A stretch of 64,000 nucleotides of DNA from positions 300,699 through 364,698 of the forward strand of contig NW_008246075.1 in assembly GCF_000281045.1 (NCBI RefSeq). The letters are read 5' to 3'. Under the pieces are notes generated by a model, which was given only the letters and a program-made list of their open reading frames with translations, was not told the DNA's origin and ran no database searches. Positions 49,270 to 59,563 of the stretch are shown piece after piece (positions within the stretch are counted from its first letter, which is position 1; every line of letters begins with the position of its first letter). This DNA is from Saprolegnia diclina VS20. Its lineage: Eukaryota; Oomycota; Saprolegniomycetes; Saprolegniales; Saprolegniaceae. The position numbers and the translations under genes are program-made.

Positions 49270-49535
49270 CGATCCGCAAGGACGACGAGGTCACGATCGT
49301 CCGAGGCTCGTTCACGAACCGTGAGGGCCGCGTGACGCAGTGCTATCGCAAGAAGTTTGTCATCCACGCCGAGCGTGTCGTGACAGAAAAGGTCAACGGC
49401 GCCGCGGTCCCCGTGGGTATCCACCCGTCTAAGGTCGTCATTACCAAGCTCTAGCTCGATAAGGACCGCAAGAAGATCCTCGAGCGCAAAGGCAAGTTCA
49501 CCGAGGCCGATGTCGCGATGGCCAACGTCGACTAA
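49270..49535 (+). pseudogene. RPL26: 3' part of ribosomal protein uL24 (RPL26) with in-frame TAG
   Basis: After the gap the frame reads [20 protein letters not shown], a KOW motif, then [12 protein letters not shown] and [12 protein letters not shown]. These are the conserved core of eukaryotic RPL26 (uL24), a 60S protein near the exit tunnel. A TAG at 49452-49454 interrupts the frame where homologues have a Lys or similar residue. The same frame continues LDKDRKKILERKGKFTEADV to a TAA at 49533-49535. The family pattern suggests about nine residues are also missing after ERK. A single base change (AAG to TAG) would explain the stop. The copy may be a pseudogene, a nonsense allele, or a base error beside the gap. 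The 5' part is not in the sequence. Confidence 0.75.
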
Positions 49536-49607
49536 GGCGTCATCAGCTGAACGTACTACTGCGCCCGCGACGCTGTTAACTTTACTGCATGCGATTGCCC
49601 TATCTTC

Positions 49608-52600
49608 TTGCTCTGCCATCTACGCACGAGACGCGTACATCCGTCGATGCGAGCATCTCGCACTTGGATCTTGAACCGACGCAAGCGTCGCATGGAGCCA
49701 CCGTGGCGCGACAAGTACGAGCGGCTCGGCGAAGAGCACCGGCAGCTCAAGCGACACATGCACGAGCTCAAGCTTGAGCTCAAGCGGTAGGTGTCGATGA
49801 CATACAGACAACGAGCGCGATGCGCCATGTAGAACGACGACCAAGCTTCGGGCCAAACCCGACGCGCGGGCAGCAGGGCCCCAAGGTACGACTACAGTCG
49901 CGAGAGAGAGACGCGAGCTCGCGTAGCCTACGTCCAGTCACTCGAGCACGAGAAGGCCGCGCTCACCACCCGCGTGCGCAGCCTCGAGTTGCGGCTCACA
50001 AATGTACCTGCAGTCTTCTCCTCAACCATTGACTGTCGTCGTCTAGCTGCCAGGGGGCGCACCCGCAAAGCACATCGCGACTGTCAAGCGCAAGCAGTCG
50101 GCGACTCAAACCGAGGGCGAGACCACGACCGTTGAGAACAACGCACCGCAAATGGCGCTCGTCGACGCCCTCCGTAGCCGCTTGACCGAGCTCGCCGCCA
50201 ACCTCGCCCGCCTCGGCCAGGAAAATGCGCTGTTACAAGACGCCAACGAGAAGCTCCAAGACGCCGCCTCCACGATGCCGTCCGAACTCGTTGATCGGAG
50301 CGCGCTGCTACAAGCGCAGTCGGAAACCACCAGAGCCCGCTTCGACCTCGGTCTTGTCTCTGTACGTGTTCGGCTACCTCGTACCGTTGGTGCTGAACAT
50401 TTGCACTAGTCCAAGCTGGCAGATGCGCAAATGCAGCTCCAGGCCCAAGCGACCGTGCAAGCGCAGACGCTAACACAGCTCGACGCGCTCTTGTCAGCCA
50501 ACACCACGGCGCAAGCCGAGTGTGCGCGGCTCCGCCACGTGGAAGCGGACGCGAACACCAAAGACGCGACCATTCAGCACCTACGCGAAGTACACGCCAA
50601 TGCGATAGCCTAGGATACTAAATAAGATCGTGTAGGACGTGTGTCAACTGCGAAATGAAAGTTTGCAGCTGCATGCTCTTGTCGGCTCTCTCTCGTCGAC
50701 GCCGTTCGGACACGACTCGATCCGCTCCAACATCGACCGGCTCATGCTTCAGACCAAGGACCTCGAAGAGCAAAACACGCTCTTAGACGCCGAGGTCGCC
50801 AACGAGCGCCAGCGGTCGCGACACCTCGATGCGACGGTCCAGACGCTCAAGCACCAAGTGGTCGAGCTCCAAAAGCAGCTTCAGACGCAAGCGGACGCCG
50901 AAGCTAGTTTGCGCACCGAGCTCGCGGAGCGGTCCTTGGCATTCGAGGCGCTGTCGTTTCAAGTTGGCGTTCTCCGGGCCCCGACCACAAGCGCGGTCTT
51001 TACGTCGGCGCTTGCGATTGCAACCAAGCAGCGCTGCCACCCGAGCAACACACCCTTCCTTCTCGACACTGCCTCGGCCAGGTTTGGAATGCAATGGATC
51101 GAGATGGAGAGGTGACGCTGTGTAGTTCAATCGAGCATCTCGAAGCCAAGCTCGCGCGCTTGACGGACGCGAGTGCGCCGACGTTTCGTGACGTAGCGCG
51201 CCTGCAGCAAGTCGCCAACACGTACAAGGAGCTCAACGCCGACTTGGAGATGCAGCTTGCGACCCAGCGCCGCCAGTTTGAGATTGAGTTGCAGCATCTC
51301 CAAAGCGACCTCGCCGACGCCCAGCGGGCCCTTCTCGCACGGACGCGGTCTGGACGACCCATGGCGCCTGCCGCCATTCCTACGCCACAGGCACCAGCGC
51401 TATCAGACGTTGAAGATACCAACGAGCTGCGCATCGCACTCGATCAGCTCGATTGTATGCTCGGCGCCACACCACATGTGCTTGTCCTCGACTACGGCGC
51501 GTTCGAGTCGCAAGTCTCACCGCGACTTCAGGACGAGAGCCCGCTGGCGTTTGCCACATCATTTGCAGTTGTCGTCGACGCCGCCTTTTTCGCAGCGTCG
51601 TACGTGCGTCTGGAGCTGCACGCGCTCACGACGCACGTCCCGACGCTCACAGCGGTGGCGACGCTCTCCCTCGAGCCGCTCTTCGCTTCGATTACTGGTC
51701 GGCTCGAGGTACTGGTGCACCTTATGGACCCGCGTCTGGGTACGCACGTGGCCTCGCTGCGCGCAGCGGTGACTCTAGCCTCGCCCGTGTCCGCGCGCTA
51801 CGGCAACGAGGTGGTGTCGCCATCTTGCATGGACATGCCGCCGTCGGATACGAGCCCGCAGACGACAGCGGTCGAGATCTCCTTGGTCTCGCTGTTTGCC
51901 GACCCGGTGGCATTTGCCGTGTGCGGGATGTTGGATGCGTCGACGCTCTCGCTCGAGTATAGCTTCTTTGGCTACTTAGCTATCCGCACGCCACTGGTGC
52001 TACCTGCATCCGGCTCGTTTCACGTCCTATCGGGCTCAACGCAGCGGCACTTTACGCTCCACGGCGCCAGCACCGACGCCCGGCTCCAAACCTATGCGCT
52101 CCACGTCTCGCTGCTACAAGACAATGTGTACATGGCAACCGCAACCATTCCGCTGCGCTCGCTGGTGCTGACGTCCAGCGGCACCAAACGCCATGGCCAC
52201 CGGTCGCGACTGCTCGGGTCGTTCGCACTCGTGCGCCACGACGATGGCCACGTTCTCGGCCGCCTTGGCGTCGCAGTGACGCGCACGACGTCGATATGCC
52301 CGCGCGCAATGACGTGGCAGCCTGCGTGGTGGGCGACGCTGTGCCTCCAGTTTCAATCGGGTGCGATCGACATTGATGTCGCGGGCTTCCTCGTCGTCGT
52401 TCACGGCGGTGTCTGCTTTCAGACGCAGCGCAACCGAATGTGGGCCATGCGGCGTGGCGGGACGATGACCGAGACGAGCGAAGCTACGGCGTACATTGCT
52501 AGCTTTCCCGACGCAGCCCAAGATGTTGTGCGCCGGCTTTTGTTTGTGGTGCAGTGGTCGCCCGCGTGGCTAGCGATCGAAGACGATGTGCTTTCGTACT

Positions 52601-52704
52601 GGCGCTTGAAGCACCATCGACTGGACGCACTGCTTCCATCACCATCAACGACTACCATGCCGTCCAAGTCGTTTCAGGAAACGCTCGAGCACGCCATGTA
52701 CTAG
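49608..52704 (+). CDS. RPGRIP1L: RPGRIP1L-like ciliary transition-zone protein
   Basis: About seven exons. The first has DKYERLGEEHRQLKRHMHEL, like the N-terminal block of RPGRIP1L that ends IKRMATKL. After an intron comes TTTKLRAKPD, matching that block's end. Long coiled coils follow (NLARLGQENALLQDANEKLQ; HQVVELQKQLQTQADAEASL) up to IEHLEAKLARLTDAS. A C2-type domain then starts near residue 140 of the last exon (LVLDYGAFESQVSPRLQDES; FAVVVDAAFFAASYVRLELH), the pattern of the RPGRIP1 C2-C2 domain. A second C2-like domain is likely near 52000. RPGRIP1L anchors the ciliary transition zone. Introns lie near 49789-49835, 49887-49928, 50003-50046, 50360-50410, 50600-50636 and 50965-51095. The first methionine could also be 49650 or 49692. 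Confidence 0.72.
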
Positions 52705-52921
52705 TTACACTGCAGCAACGCTTCTCCGACAACGAATAGACTTGTGCTCCACGTTGGGACGTGTACTGTCGACTCCTTTTGCATCCAATACAGAATCTCA
52801 CTTGGACCCGAAGGGGTTATATATACTTGACAAGTCAACAACCGCATCGGTTGCTGCTCAAATCGTGAAACGCCGACGCTCGACGATCGCCCCACTCGTC
52901 GATCGAATTCGATAATCGAGC

Positions 52922-55730
52922 ATGGAGCGTGGGAGCAAAGGACCGTCGTTCGCTGTCATTGTGGTGCACCTCGTCGGCAACCTTATCGCAGGCTGCCTCG
53001 TTCTTCTCTCGCTTGTGACGCTCGTGGCGCTTCTGAGCCAAGGTACCTCTTCGAGTCGCATAGGAGGGTGGCACGACCTCGCGCGTTTAGGGATGGCCTA
53101 CCGCATGGTGGTGGCCCAAAATTACCAAGGTACTTTTCACGACAACGAGTTGGCTTGATGGACAATCATGTCATTAGATGCGAGCATGGACTGGGCGCCG
53201 CTTGGCAACTCGTGCGTCCTGACGCAGCACGGATTTGTCGCCGACTCGTGCAGCACCAATGAAACCAATGTGACGACGCTGGCAGCATGGACCGCCATTG
53301 GCCGGTACACGTCTCTCGTTCCTGATCCACGTTGACGCAGGCTTCGTCTCGCAGCGTGCTCGCACAGCAGTGGGCACTGCCCGACGCGGACGCTTGGTCG
53401 GTCACAACGTGCATGGTCGGGTCCAAAGACGTCGGGTACTTTGGCGTCACGTTCCTAGCCGGGTACGCTGCAATGTCGTTTGTCACTGCGTCCGACAGTA
53501 TGGCAGATACGCTGAGGACCCAACACCCGAGTGCCTTCCGACGGGCGCCCAGGCGATTGCTGCCATGGCCTCGCTCGAGACCATGGTGAAGTGACTTGGC
53601 ACGTCGAAGTGCTCACGATAGGCGGTGTAGGCCACCACTACGTACCCGAGTGGCGCGTACTTGGTTACGACCATCGCAGACTCGGAGATGATGGCGGTCG
53701 ACGCGCACCTCAATTCGGACGGTACGGTCCCGTCTTGTCGCCGTCCAGAGCGATGCCAGACCACAGCACGTAGGCACAACGAGCAGAGTGTTTATGAATG
53801 CAACCAAGGCAATCGTGACGGTGACTGGCGACATGGCGCCCGTCGTCCAAGGTCGTATTTTCTGGCATATGTTCTTATTGTAGATCGACGGTTGTAGCAA
53901 CCAATTGGCGCATTCAAGCCATGCCTCTGGGACCTCGGTATGCCGTCGAGGTAGCCCCATCGCAAGGGGCCTCGTCAGTCACTGCGTCTCTAGACGTACT
54001 GCCAGTCGCTGTTTCTGGATTTGACGCCAGATCTGGACGCGCTCGCGGGTTACAGCGCTGGGAAACAGTCCCAGGCACCTGTACACGAGGGTACCTTGTG
54101 ATGTGCTTCATAGCAGTGTGTGCGTAGATTGTGAATACGTGGAATTGTGGCAACCACGTGAGCAACGCCAACGAGATTGCAGTTGCGCAGGTTCCTCATG
54201 CGACCGTTGCACTTGATGCCAGCGTACGTAGGTGGTGTTTGCCTGCATTGCGCTTTTGCTTCTCCATGGCGATGCGTACATAACGATCGAAGGCTTCTCT
54301 GGTCTTCTCCGGCGCAAGGTAGAGTAGCTCCTCGATCGTTCATTTCATTTTCTTTGTCTAGCCCATCTTGACCTATGATGTGCTGTCGGGCATGGAGCAG
54401 CGGCTGCTCCTCGTCGCATCGATGGTACTCAGCGCACTGCCTTCGCTCTTGTACGCGGACGTTGCCCGCATTTATGCTGGCACGACGACCGGCGCTCAAA
54501 TTTGGGTCCTCTCGCTCGCTCTGCGTACGTCGTTTGTAGACAAAGCTACCGTGTTGATCCCAGTACGTAGTCGGCGTCTTGGTCGCCTTTGGCGTCGTGC
54601 TGCTGGTTGGCAGCCTCCAGCGACTCCCGTTGCCATTCACCCCGACACGCGTGCTGCCGTACTCGGCCCGCATCTTTCTGTCGCTGACCATCTTTGGCAT
54701 CGTCGGTGCTTGTTATCCCCTGTACAACCCTCTCTCCCGATGCACGCCTCTTGAAGGAACTACGCACTAGGCAAGACGAATGCTACAACGATTTTTACAG
54801 CACTCCACCGGCGCTCTTGGGGCTATCTATCAACGGAATCGAGCTTCCAGCCGGCGCGTACGACCCCAATGTGCCCGTGACCTCTGGTGTGTCACTAGAT
54901 GTGTTTGTGAGGGCTTGCCAAAATCATATTTCCTTAGTGCTGACGCTGCTGGTGTCGACGCTTGGTATGGTCACGGCCGCCGCGTTGGCCACCGCGGTGC
55001 TCATGAGTATGCTTTCGTATCGCTGTCTATTTGTGCAAACATCGTGGTCCGTGAAGGCATTCCTTTTGCGATAGTTTATCATATACAATGGATCTTAGGT
55101 GTGCGACGAATGCCTTTTTGCAAGCGATGCACGAGCCGCGCTGGCTCACAAGCGTCCCGCTCCACCAATCATCCGCGATTCGCTTTGGCAACAAAATGTA
55201 TCTCGAGTGTCTGCACTATGTTGGACAAGTTGTCCTCATATACATATACGTGTAGGTTTTGCAAACCGAGCACGATGGCGATGCTAGGGTACATATTCAT
55301 CACGCCCTTCACGGACGACGTGGTCAGCGGCAAGGTCGTTCGGACGGTCTTGCGACGCGGCGTCGTCACGTGTACTGGGAATCGTAGGGCTCGCTTGTCT
55401 TCCCATCCAAGCTCCGGCAAAGCCGACGGGTCTTGACGTCGCAGAAGTCCCGCGTTGATAGCGCCGCCGCCAAGTACGCGAGCCACGCCGACGTGCCCGT
55501 CGTGCGCTACGTCGTGAGTATCTACGCGCTCGTGCTGGCGACTGCCCTGCGCTGCATCGCCTGCGGCTACCGGTACTCATCCGTCAACGATGTCAGAGGC
55601 CATGACGTGGCAGCGCAGGTGTCACGTGTACGGTACCGTCACCAAGGACGGCAGCTTCACCAAGCTCGAGCAAGTTCGCCTCGATGAAACGCAGCGCTTC
55701 ATGCACAGCCGAGGCGTGTGCGTCAACTAG
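52922..55730 (+). CDS. Intron-dense multi-pass membrane protein, unrecognised
   Basis: The region looks broken in a six-frame view but reads well if split by 40-60-nt introns. Exon 1 starts MERGSKGPSFAVIVVHLVGN with a hydrophobic helix and ends in a GTACTT donor at about 53131. An ectodomain follows in pieces with Cys and Asn-X-Thr sites (APLGNSCVLTQHGFVADSCS; NETN; GSKDVGYFGVTFLAGYAAMS; IVNTWNCGNHVSNANEIA). A TM-rich block comes next (LLLVASMVLSALPSLLYADV; VLVAFGVVLLVGSLQRLPLP; IFLSLTIFGIVGACYPL). Then QDECYNDFYSTPPALLGLSI and another TM helix (LVLTLLVSTLGMVTAAALAT) lead to cytosolic exons ending KLEQVRLDETQRFMHSRGV. At least ten introns are needed and some joins (near 53510, 53780 and 55600) are unresolved. 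I do not know the family. Confidence 0.55.
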
Positions 55731-56053
55731 TTGCGCTTTGACTGTAGTTGACGGAGCCATGACGCACACGGACGAGGAAGTAGAGCATTGGCATTTATAC
55801 ACGGAGAACCGAGACGTCATGACTCTTTGACCAGGCTATGACCGCACGCGTCGTATGCTAAGCGTAGATTGGACCTCAATTTGACGTGCACCTCGGCCTC
55901 GCAGAGAGGACAGTGGCGCTGACCGTAGTGACGAGGATGCACGAGCAACCGCGTTGCTTTGCCTGTGTATTGCTGGTTGCGCAAACCCATCGTACAAGCA
56001 AGTCTACCCTTTCATTCGTTCCCTGTGTGAAGGCTATCGTCCCAACACATAAG
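55731..56053. other. Convergent intergenic region, nothing seen
   Basis: About 320 bp between the stop codons of two convergent genes. No gene, repeat or structure stands out. Confidence 0.4.
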
Positions 56054-58057
56054 CTACTGGCGCTTGGTCAACACCATGGCGGTGATGGCTACGACACCGA
56101 GCACGGACGCGGCGACTGCGAGCGTCGTCGGTGTCGTCCAGGTCGTCGACGCCTCGGGCTTCTTGACACCTGGTAGATCGCGCGTCTTGACTGCCGGCGT
56201 TGTCGTCGTCGGCTTGGCTGTCGACGGCTTGGTGTTGGCCGTGGCGTTCTGCTCGAGAAGGAAGCCGCCCCACTTTTCCTTTTCCTTTTCTTTGGCCTCG
56301 GCGACGCGCTTGGCGACGCTTTCGAGAAGCGACCGACACGCCTTGTCCTTGGGCATGAGCTTGACGGCGATCAGGAGGTCCTGCTTAGCCTCGACGTCGT
56401 TGCCCATGGCGACGAGCGCCGTCGCACGCCGGAAGAGCGCCTTCGACGGCCACTCTTGAAAGATGAGCGCTTCCGTCATGCCGATGCGGCCCATCCACTC
56501 GGCGACCTTGCCGTGGCGGTTGTCCGAGAGTACCTGGAGGATCGAGAGCGCGTTCGTGCAGGCCGTCCACGCGTCATTGTAGTCGCCGAGCTTGAGCTTG
56601 CACGCGCCGAGGTTCAGGTGGCAGCGGATCATGGTCTGGAGCACAGTCGCCTTCTCCTTGTGGCTCGCGCTGTCCTGGTCGACGTGGTTGAGGTAGCTCA
56701 AGCTCTCGAGGTACTTTTCAATCGCAGCCACCAAGTCGGCGGCCTTGAAATGGTCGTTGCCCGCTGCCGAGGCGGCGACCGACGCCGCAATACGCTCCGT
56801 GTTGGTCATTGTCTTGGCCGTGAGCGCTTCGACGGTCACGTCCTTCTCTTGTAGAAACAAGGTGCCATAGTCGGTCTTGACAACGACGACCTTGTCGGCC
56901 GGGCGGGTGCTGACGACGACGCCTTTGCCGTACGGCGTCGTGACGGCTACGTCCTTGCGGAAGCGCGACGGCGGCGGCGCCTCCCACACCGAGTCGGTGC
57001 GCAAGTACGCGGTCGTTGTGCGCTTTGTCATGCCCGGCGACGCTTCCATGAGCACCACGTACATCTTGGTCGCTTCGCGGAACGTCACGATCGTCCCGTT
57101 GCCAAACGGCGTCGAGACCTTGGCGCCGTCTGCAATCGGCGTCCGGGCGACCGCGGCCGGGTGGTATGTTTCGGCCGAAAACTTGTGGCCAGGAATGTAC
57201 ACCGTCGAGGCGGCCGCCGCCGTGCCGTACGCCGCCGGGTGGCGCGTCTCGGCCTGGAGGAGCGCCGCCGTCGCCGCGTACACCTCTGCGTCGGCGTCCA
57301 ACCGCGCTTTGGCGTCGGCCAGAGCGTGCACCGACGTCTGCAGTCGCGCCACGACGTCGTACTCGAAGCGCATGGCGACTTGCACCTAGCAAAAACATGG
57401 TATAAGAGCCGGCTACAGCAATGGTAGGCGTACTTGGCCGTAGCTGATGTTCGTGATGTGACCGGGCGGGCCCTCGAGCGGCAGCGACACGATGTGCGTC
57501 TTTTGGTCGGCAAGCATTGCGTCCGTGATGGTGAGCTTGCACGTGCCGACGAAGACGTCGGCCACAAGCGGCGACGGGTGGTGCAGTGTGAGCGTGACCG
57601 ACGCGGCCTTGGTCTTGACGCCAGTGAACGTGATGGTCGTTTGGTCTGCCTTGAACCACGTGGCCCGGCGCGCCCGCGGGTTGAGCCGGATCGTCGACGT
57701 CTTCGCAGCGCGGATGTTGGTCTTGGCCTTCTCAATGCTAGCGGCCGCGATGGCGAGCGAGCCAACAACTGTCGTGTCGTCCGAGAGGTCAAGGATACCA
57801 TCGAGGTGCAGGTCCTCGGCGTTGAGCACCGTGATGGACAAGGCGCCGGCCACCTTGCCGTCGACGACGTCGATGCCCTGGGCGTTGCTCGTCACGGAGG
57901 CTTGGGCAGCAGAGAGCCGCTGCGTTTCCGCCTCCAGCTGCATCTGGAGCTCGTCCGTCGGCGAGAGATGCGGGACCTTTTCCCAGCACGCGGAGCTCGT
58001 CATTGCCATCCCGTCGTCTTCCGAAAGCCAACGTCGAAAATGATGCTGGCCGGCCAT
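56054..58057 (-). CDS. Tail-anchored C2 / TPR protein with two glycine-turn repeats
   Basis: Two exons joined near 57390-57435. Exon 1 has a coiled stretch (DELQMQLEAETQRLSAAQAS) and a C2-like beta domain (LSITVLNAEDLHLDGILDLS; VADVFVGTCKLTITDAML). Exon 2 (56054-57385) starts with a helix, then two related beta repeats: VSTPFGNGTIVTFREATKMY and VTTPYGKGVVVSTRPADKVV. A TPR domain of the FKBP type follows (CHLNLGACKLKLGDYNDAWT; WPSKALFRRATALVAMGNDV). A charged KEKEKEKW stretch, a Thr/Pro-rich stalk and a C-terminal membrane helix (LAVAASVLGVVAITAMVL) end in TKRQ. The order resembles FKBP8 without the isomerase domain, so a mitochondrial or ER tail-anchored adaptor is likely. The start may instead be the ATG at 58009. 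Confidence 0.78.
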
Positions 58058-58790
58058 TGGCCCGCGTCCCGATGCACGTGATATAGTGTATGTATAACTC
58101 TATTTCCGTTGCCACTGTCGCTGCTGGCAAGGGCGACGCCTGGTGCTGCTTCCGACGAGTTATATGCAACGGGGACATGCAGGGCGGAGATGATCGACTA
58201 TATAGGAGGATGCAAGCTGATAGTCAAGGTACTCGCCCTCGACGGCGCTGATCCGCAGTCGTGGGCCGGAGGAAGAAAGAAATGACGGAGGAGGATGTGC
58301 AAAAGCCGTGGCGTCTGCGCCTCCGCCACCTCCTGCCCTTCGACGTCGATAGCAAACATACTAACTACCAATGCTAACGACAGCTCGGTCCTATAGCATG
58401 CCCAGTTACTTCGTTGCTAGTGTAGTACTCCTGGCTCCTCCTGCCAGACGATCGCTTGACGAGGTTTAGGGTTTGCGACGCCCGCCATCGGTTTCGCGGG
58501 CGCCACCGTCGTGATCTCCGCCGCCAAGAACCCATGCCCTTTGGTAGACAGGACCGAGCTTGGTCCAGCCAGGGCGTATGTCGTCCTTGGTCGTGCTTCT
58601 GCAACGCTGTATTTTGTCGTCGACGCGCCTTCGATCGTAGCGACGCATTGTCTTGGGCGCCATGTTGATTTGGGCACTGCGTTCGAAGCGACACGTCTCT
58701 AACGGCCTTGGCACGACGCGCCCTAGTATACAGGGCACGACGTGGCCGGATCAGGTCGCTCGAGTAGAGAGCCAACGGTCGAGGGCAAGG

Positions 58791-59120
58791 CTACTCCGTC
58801 TGCCGACAACTCGACATCCGGCGTGCTTCTTGGTTTCGCGACTTGTGGAACAGGAGGATCTCACCATTTGTCTCGATGACGAGCTGGCTACGGCGGCCGC
58901 GTGTTGCAGTGATGGCGTCTGTAATTGCGTTCGCAGAGTTGTTCTTGGAAAAAGAGTGGCACGAACGCCCTTGGTCGTACCATCGTTGTGCGTGGCGCCT
59001 GCAGAGATGATGCCCAGCAACCTCCGTTTCGCACTTGCTGCATCCTTCGACAGCGGCCTTGCTCAGACTCAGCGCGCACCATTCGCACCGACAACTCATG
59101 CCCATGGACGATCCAAGCAA
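58791..59120 (-). CDS. Doubtful small Cys/His-rich protein
   Basis: A 109-codon frame reads CRCEWCALSLSKAAVEGCSK, then CETEVAGHHLCRRHAQRWYD. The spacing of Cys and His (C-x-C-x2-C, then C-x2-C...H-x2-C-x2-H) could bind zinc. The end (EILLFHKSRNQEARRMSS) is basic. It may be an exon of an unseen gene or a chance frame. No promoter or family supports it. Confidence 0.22.
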   Translation of the reverse strand: MLGSSMGMSCRCEWCALSLSKAAVEGCSKCETEVAGHHLCRRHAQRWYDQGRSCHSFSKNNSANAITDAITATRGRRSQLVIETNGEILLFHKSRNQEARRMSSCRQTE

Positions 59121-59296
59121 GAGAGAAGCAGCGTTCTCTGTAAGCGGCCACAGCTGCGCCCGCAGAAGGTAACGGGGATTGCAATGCGCCGGGCGCCTCC
59201 TTTTTCTGCTACTCGACGTAGGAAGCGTGCTACTGTGGCCACTGCGAGCGCTGCCCAGAGCCGGCGCACGCGATCTTTCGACCCAGCGCGATCAGT

Positions 59297-59329
59297 GATT
59301 GGCTTGCCCTTTCTGCAAACGAGCCAATC
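59297..59329 (+). promoter_or_regulatory. Inverted pair of CCAAT boxes
   Basis: GATTGGCT (59297-59304) and AGCCAATC (59322-59329) face each other about 240 bp upstream of the Pumilio ATG. Confidence 0.4.
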
Positions 59330-59526
59330 AGATGCGGCGCCCATCGGTTTCGAGGCGTCGCTACAAACAGCAAGATGTGGGCACGCGCAATTGTTCCATG
59401 GGGCGGACTCGATATCCGTTCTCGCAGGTTTCGTACCCCTTAGGAAGACAGGGCTTCTTTGATATGCATATACGGACTCTAGGAAGATTCATTCCTAGAG
59501 GTTTTCACCGGTGCACCTGCCACGAT

Positions 59527-59540
59527 CATTCTCGCATTCG
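59527..59540 (+). promoter_or_regulatory. Inr-like motif before the Pumilio gene
   Basis: TCATTCTCGCATTC lies 24-37 bp upstream of the ATG at 59564 and fits the TCAYT-type oomycete initiator. It would give a leader of about 35 nt. Confidence 0.35.
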
Positions 59541-59563
59541 CCTCGCGCCCCGCAGGTTGACAC

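Larger units (their letters stand above)
58058..59563. other. Gene-poor interval
   Basis: About 1.5 kb between divergent genes. It contains one Cys/His-rich frame listed separately and CCAAT words at 59297-59304 (as GATTGGCT) and 59322-59329. Nothing else is supported. Confidence 0.45.

Noticed and set aside
54540-54780. Frameshifts suggesting a pseudogene in the membrane-protein gene
   Set aside because: Two introns (about 54526-54570 and 54722-54770, the first with a GTACGT donor) remove both frame changes, so the gene is probably intact.
58653-59462. 269-codon open frame on the plus strand
   Set aside because: It has no family resemblance, an odd mix of residues, and a competing Cys/His-rich frame on the other strand; probably chance in GC-rich DNA.
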